Assembly (NCBI GenBank): GCA_012510305.1 | Contig: JAAZIE010000284.1 | Coordinates: forward strand, 1 to 7,875 | Source: Bacillota bacterium | GTDB lineage: Bacteria > Bacillota > Dethiobacteria > DTU022 | Direction: 5' to 3' | DNA length: 7,875 bases | Shown: one piece after another, positions 5,834-7,875 of the stretch | Layout of the letters: the number at the start of each line of letters is the position of its first letter | How positions within the stretch are numbered: position 1 is the stretch's first letter | Program-made: the position numbers and the translations under genes | Notes under the pieces: model-generated | Databases searched by the model: none | What the model was told of the DNA's origin: nothing | What the model saw: the letters and a program-made list of their open reading frames with translations, nothing else

Positions 5834-6598
5834 TTATCCTTTCGATTTATCGGGTAGAATAACCTCAAATATTTTTCCTACAGCCTCCAGGCGTTCCCGG
5901 GGTATGACCCCCTCCAGGCTGGCGCTGAATATTTGCTCATTGAAATGAATGCTTCCGGCCACTGCTATCTGCCGCGATTGCAGCTCATCGCTCAGCCGCG
6001 CGGCAATTTGTTCCGAAGGCACCTTGTTCAAAACAGCCCAGATGCTGCGGATGCCGATATCGGAAGCCATTTCGTGGACTCTCCGGCCCACATTGACCGA
6101 TTCCAGCGGCGGCTCGACGACGATCAGAATACTGTCTATGCCTGTTTCGATACCGCGGCCAAAATGCTCGACCCCTGCCTCCAGGTCAACGATGGCGATC
6201 TCATCTTCTTCGAGGGTGAGCTTTTTCAAGAATTCCCGGTTCAGCGCTCCCATGGGGCAGGCGCATCCCTCCAGCGCATGCATGATCTTGCCGATGGCCA
6301 CCAGGCTGAGCCCGTTGTTGCTCAAGATATATTTTTCCGGAATATCTGCGGTTGTAATCTGAGCCAGTTCAAAGATGTTCGGTTCACCCATTTTTTTCTT
6401 GAGCCCCTCGCGACCGCCGATAAAATCCAAAAGAGGCCTGGGGGGATCGTCAAAACCCAGCATTTGAAAAAGTCCCGCGTTTGACTCGTCTCCATCGACG
6501 ACGAGCACCCGGTAGCCCCTGTGCAGAGCCTCGCTTGCCAGCAGAGCCGCGATTGTGCTTTTACCGCTACCGCCTTTTCCACAAACCGCTATTCTCAC
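5834..6598 (-). CDS. cooC: CooC-type nickel-insertion ATPase for CO dehydrogenase
   Basis: This 254-residue cytoplasmic P-loop ATPase belongs to the MinD/SIMIBI class. Residues 7-15 are a deviant Walker A motif, GKGGSGKST, with the signature lysine K8. VLVVDGDESN (31-40) supplies the switch aspartates. The CooC hallmark is clear: EGCACPMGAL with C112-x-C114, the cysteine pair that binds nickel or zinc between the two subunits of a dimer. DLEAGVEHFGRG (138-149) is the matching conserved motif. CooC uses ATP hydrolysis to help load nickel into the C-cluster of CO dehydrogenase. No CODH, acsB, cooS or hydrogenase gene is in the window, so its client must be elsewhere, or it serves another metal enzyme. 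The start is GTG 6598, with GGAGGA 8 nt upstream. An ATG in another frame lies inside that spacer (ATGAACAAGTGA) and would stop after three codons, overlapping the GTG. Confidence 0.85.
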   Translation of the reverse strand: MRIAVCGKGGSGKSTIAALLASEALHRGYRVLVVDGDESNAGLFQMLGFDDPPRPLLDFIGGREGLKKKMGEPNIFELAQITTADIPEKYILSNNGLSLVAIGKIMHALEGCACPMGALNREFLKKLTLEEDEIAIVDLEAGVEHFGRGIETGIDSILIVVEPPLESVNVGRRVHEMASDIGIRSIWAVLNKVPSEQIAARLSDELQSRQIAVAGSIHFNEQIFSASLEGVIPRERLEAVGKIFEVILPDKSKG

Positions 6599-6644
6599 TT
6601 GTTCATTCCTCCATCCTTTTAAACTTTTAATTTGCTGCTGAACA

Positions 6645-6863
6645 CTACTCGCTGGGCTGTGCCGCCAACAGTTGTTCGTCGCATAGCTGTGCCATGTTAC
6701 TTTCCATAAAGGCGTAATCTTTACCTGCCAGGTGAGCGATAATAAAAACTTTTAAAACACGGATCTGAAACATTGGGGTATGATTATAAAGGCGGTCCCA
6801 TAAAGACTGCAGTTGGAGATATTCATAAAACAAAGCCGGCCATGCGCAGGGCTGTGTTTGCAA
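6645..6863 (-). CDS. doubtful small hypothetical ORF upstream of the cooC-like gene
   Basis: A 72-codon frame reads from TTG 6863, limited by an in-frame TAG two codons earlier, to the TAG at 6645-6647. There is no Shine-Dalgarno sequence before the TTG. A shorter version begins at ATG 6773 (MFQIRVLKVFII, 42 residues). It has no Shine-Dalgarno either, but lies only 9 nt after a perfect TATAAT (6788-6783), so it could be leaderless. The translation has mixed, protein-like composition (for example HLAGKDYAFMESNMAQLCDE), but I do not recognise a family. It ends 46 nt before the cooC-like start and contains copy 3 of the shared element, so it could equally be non-coding leader DNA. Confidence 0.25.
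   Translation of the reverse strand: MQTQPCAWPALFYEYLQLQSLWDRLYNHTPMFQIRVLKVFIIAHLAGKDYAFMESNMAQLCDEQLLAAQPSE
6714..6729 (-). promoter_or_regulatory. copy 3 of the shared GCAGGTAAA element
   Basis: The minus strand reads GGCAGGTAAAGATTAC, 15/16 identical to copy 1, with GGAAAGT at 6705-6699 after it. It lies about 120 bp before the cooC-like start. It overlaps the 11-bp palindrome ACCTG-C-CAGGT at 6723-6733. The same bases could be coding if the small ORF is real. Confidence 0.35.
6783..6788 (-). promoter_or_regulatory. candidate -10 box upstream of the cooC-like gene
   Basis: The minus strand has a perfect TATAAT here. No convincing -35 stands at 16-18 nt. If used, it gives either a leaderless transcript for the small ORF at ATG 6773 or a cooC-like leader of roughly 180 nt. 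Confidence 0.3.
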
Positions 6864-6902
6864 ATACTAAAGATTAAACGGTACTGTAAAGGAGGGCATC
6901 CC
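6864..6902 (+). promoter_or_regulatory. start region of the DUF255 gene with strong RBS
   Basis: AAAGGAGGG (6888-6896) is a near-perfect Shine-Dalgarno sequence 6 nt before ATG 6903 and settles the start. I found no plus-strand promoter with both boxes in 6599-6902; the rest of this 304-nt AT-rich gap holds only the minus-strand signals listed here. Confidence 0.6.
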
Positions 6903-7875
6903 ATGCATGATCCCGGAACTGCAAAGAGTAACAGGTTGATTCGTGAGAAATCACCCTACCTGCTGCAGCATGCCCGCAATCCTGTGGATTGGTACCCCTG
7001 GGGGGAAGAGCCCTTCACCAGGGCGCGGGCTGAGAACAAGCCCGTCTTCCTGAGCATCGGCTACTCCACCTGCCACTGGTGCCATGTGATGGCGCGGGAA
7101 TCGTTCGAGGATGCCGCGGTGGCGGCGCTGTTAAATGAGCACTTTATCTCCATCAAGGTGGACCGGGAGGAGCGCCCCGACCTGGACCAGATCTACATGA
7201 ACGCCTGCCAGGCGCTCACCGGCCAGGGCGGGTGGCCGCTATCGGTTTTTTTAACTCCCGAAAAGAAACCTTTCTTTGCCGGCACCTATATCCCCAAGCA
7301 CAGCCGCTACGGGATCACCGGCCTGATGGAACTTTTGCCCCGGTTGGTTTCCCTGTGGAAAAATGAGCGGGAAAAAGCGGTTCAAGCCGGCGAGCAGCTG
7401 CTGCAGGCGGTGGCGATGCAGGGCCGGCGTGAGGGAGGGGGCGGGCTGCCCGGGGCCTCTGTTTTCGACGACGCTTACCGGCAGCTGCTGGGCAGCTTCG
7501 ATGAGCAAAGCGGCGGCTTCGGCGGCGCCCCCAAATTTCCCGTGCCCCACCGGCTAAGCTTTCTGCTGCGCTACTGGAAGCGCACCGGCGAGAACAAGGC
7601 GCGGCAAATGGTCGGCCTCACCTTGAAAAGCATGGCCCGGGGGGGCATTTTTGATCAGCTCGGGTCCGGGTTTCACCGTTATTCCACCGACGAGCGCTGG
7701 CTGGCGCCTCATTTTGAAAAGATGCTTTACGACCAGGCGCTGCTGGCCATCGCTTACCTGGAGGCGTACCAGGCTACCGGAGAGCAGGAGTACGCGGACA
7801 CGGCCCGGGCTATTTTCAGCTATGTGCTGCGGGATCTGCGCACGCCGGAGGGCGCTTTTTGTTCGGCCGAGGATG
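6903..7875 (+). CDS. thioredoxin-domain protein of the DUF255/YyaL (SSP411) family, 5' part
   Basis: The frame is open from ATG 6903 to the window edge (324 codons plus one base), about half of the usual length of nearly 700 residues. The N-terminal domain is the DUF255 thioredoxin-like fold: SPYLLQHARNPVDWYPWGEE, then FLSIGYSTCHWCHVM with the redox pair C57-H-W-C60, then VDREERPDLD and GQGGWPLSVFLTP. From about residue 190 comes the start of the alpha/alpha six-barrel domain related to glycosidases and N-acylglucosamine 2-epimerases: GGFGGAPKFPVPH, GGIFDQLGSGFHRYS (247-261) and HFEKMLYDQALL. The family is widespread and named after spermatogenesis-associated protein 20, but its reaction is not established; a redox or sugar-related role is only inferred. 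No signal peptide is present. It is transcribed divergently from the cooC-like gene. Confidence 0.93.
   Translation, partial: MHDPGTAKSNRLIREKSPYLLQHARNPVDWYPWGEEPFTRARAENKPVFLSIGYSTCHWCHVMARESFEDAAVAALLNEHFISIKVDREERPDLDQIYMNACQALTGQGGWPLSVFLTPEKKPFFAGTYIPKHSRYGITGLMELLPRLVSLWKNEREKAVQAGEQLLQAVAMQGRREGGGGLPGASVFDDAYRQLLGSFDEQSGGFGGAPKFPVPHRLSFLLRYWKRTGENKARQMVGLTLKSMARGGIFDQLGSGFHRYSTDERWLAPHFEKMLYDQALLAIAYLEAYQATGEQEYADTARAIFSYVLRDLRTPEGAFCSAED

Noticed and set aside
5933..6484. A 183-codon plus-strand frame opposite the cooC-like gene
   Set aside because: The minus strand encodes recognisable CooC motifs throughout. The plus-strand product has no family signature and no RBS of note.

Overview
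The window is ordinary-looking bacterial chromosome. It is GC-rich and gene-dense, with AT-rich gaps between genes. The gene set points to an anaerobic member of the Bacillota, probably Clostridia in the broad sense. The main clues are a uridine-kinase-type enzyme fused to threonyl-tRNA synthetase-like N-terminal domains, a RemA/DUF370-like regulator, a YhfW-like FAD/Rieske protein, and a CooC-type nickel-insertion ATPase (normally found with carbon monoxide dehydrogenase, hence possible Wood-Ljungdahl metabolism). This assignment is inference from gene content; no rRNA or other marker is present.

Layout, left to right. 1-393 (+) is the C-terminal end of a MATE-family multidrug/Na+ efflux transporter. 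394-560 is a regulatory gap with a good sigma-A-type promoter that has a palindrome in its spacer. 561-2222 (+) is the nucleoside kinase fusion, followed after 39 nt by 2262-3536 (+), a DNA methyltransferase with no restriction partner in view; these two probably form an operon. It ends convergently, 7 nt away, against 3544-3909 (-), a short RemA/DUF370-like protein with an unusual C-terminal extension. 3910-4124 is its leader, with a strong extended -10 promoter and a large hairpin. 4125-5660 (-) is an FAD-dependent oxidoreductase with a C-terminal Rieske [2Fe-2S] domain. 5661-5833 holds its promoter and the terminator of the next gene. 5834-6598 (-) is cooC-like. 6599-6902 is a 304-nt gap with a doubtful small ORF. 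From 6903 (+) to the window edge runs the N-terminal half of a thioredoxin-domain/DUF255 (YyaL, SSP411) protein.

There is no mobile element, tRNA, rRNA or CRISPR array. The genes do not form one obvious pathway. The most unexpected signal is a 9-bp word, GCAGGTAAA, which occurs three times in the window. All three copies have the same orientation and lie in the gaps upstream of the three minus-strand genes (RemA-like, FAD/Rieske, cooC-like). Two copies share a longer 15/16-bp match, which suggests a common regulatory element.
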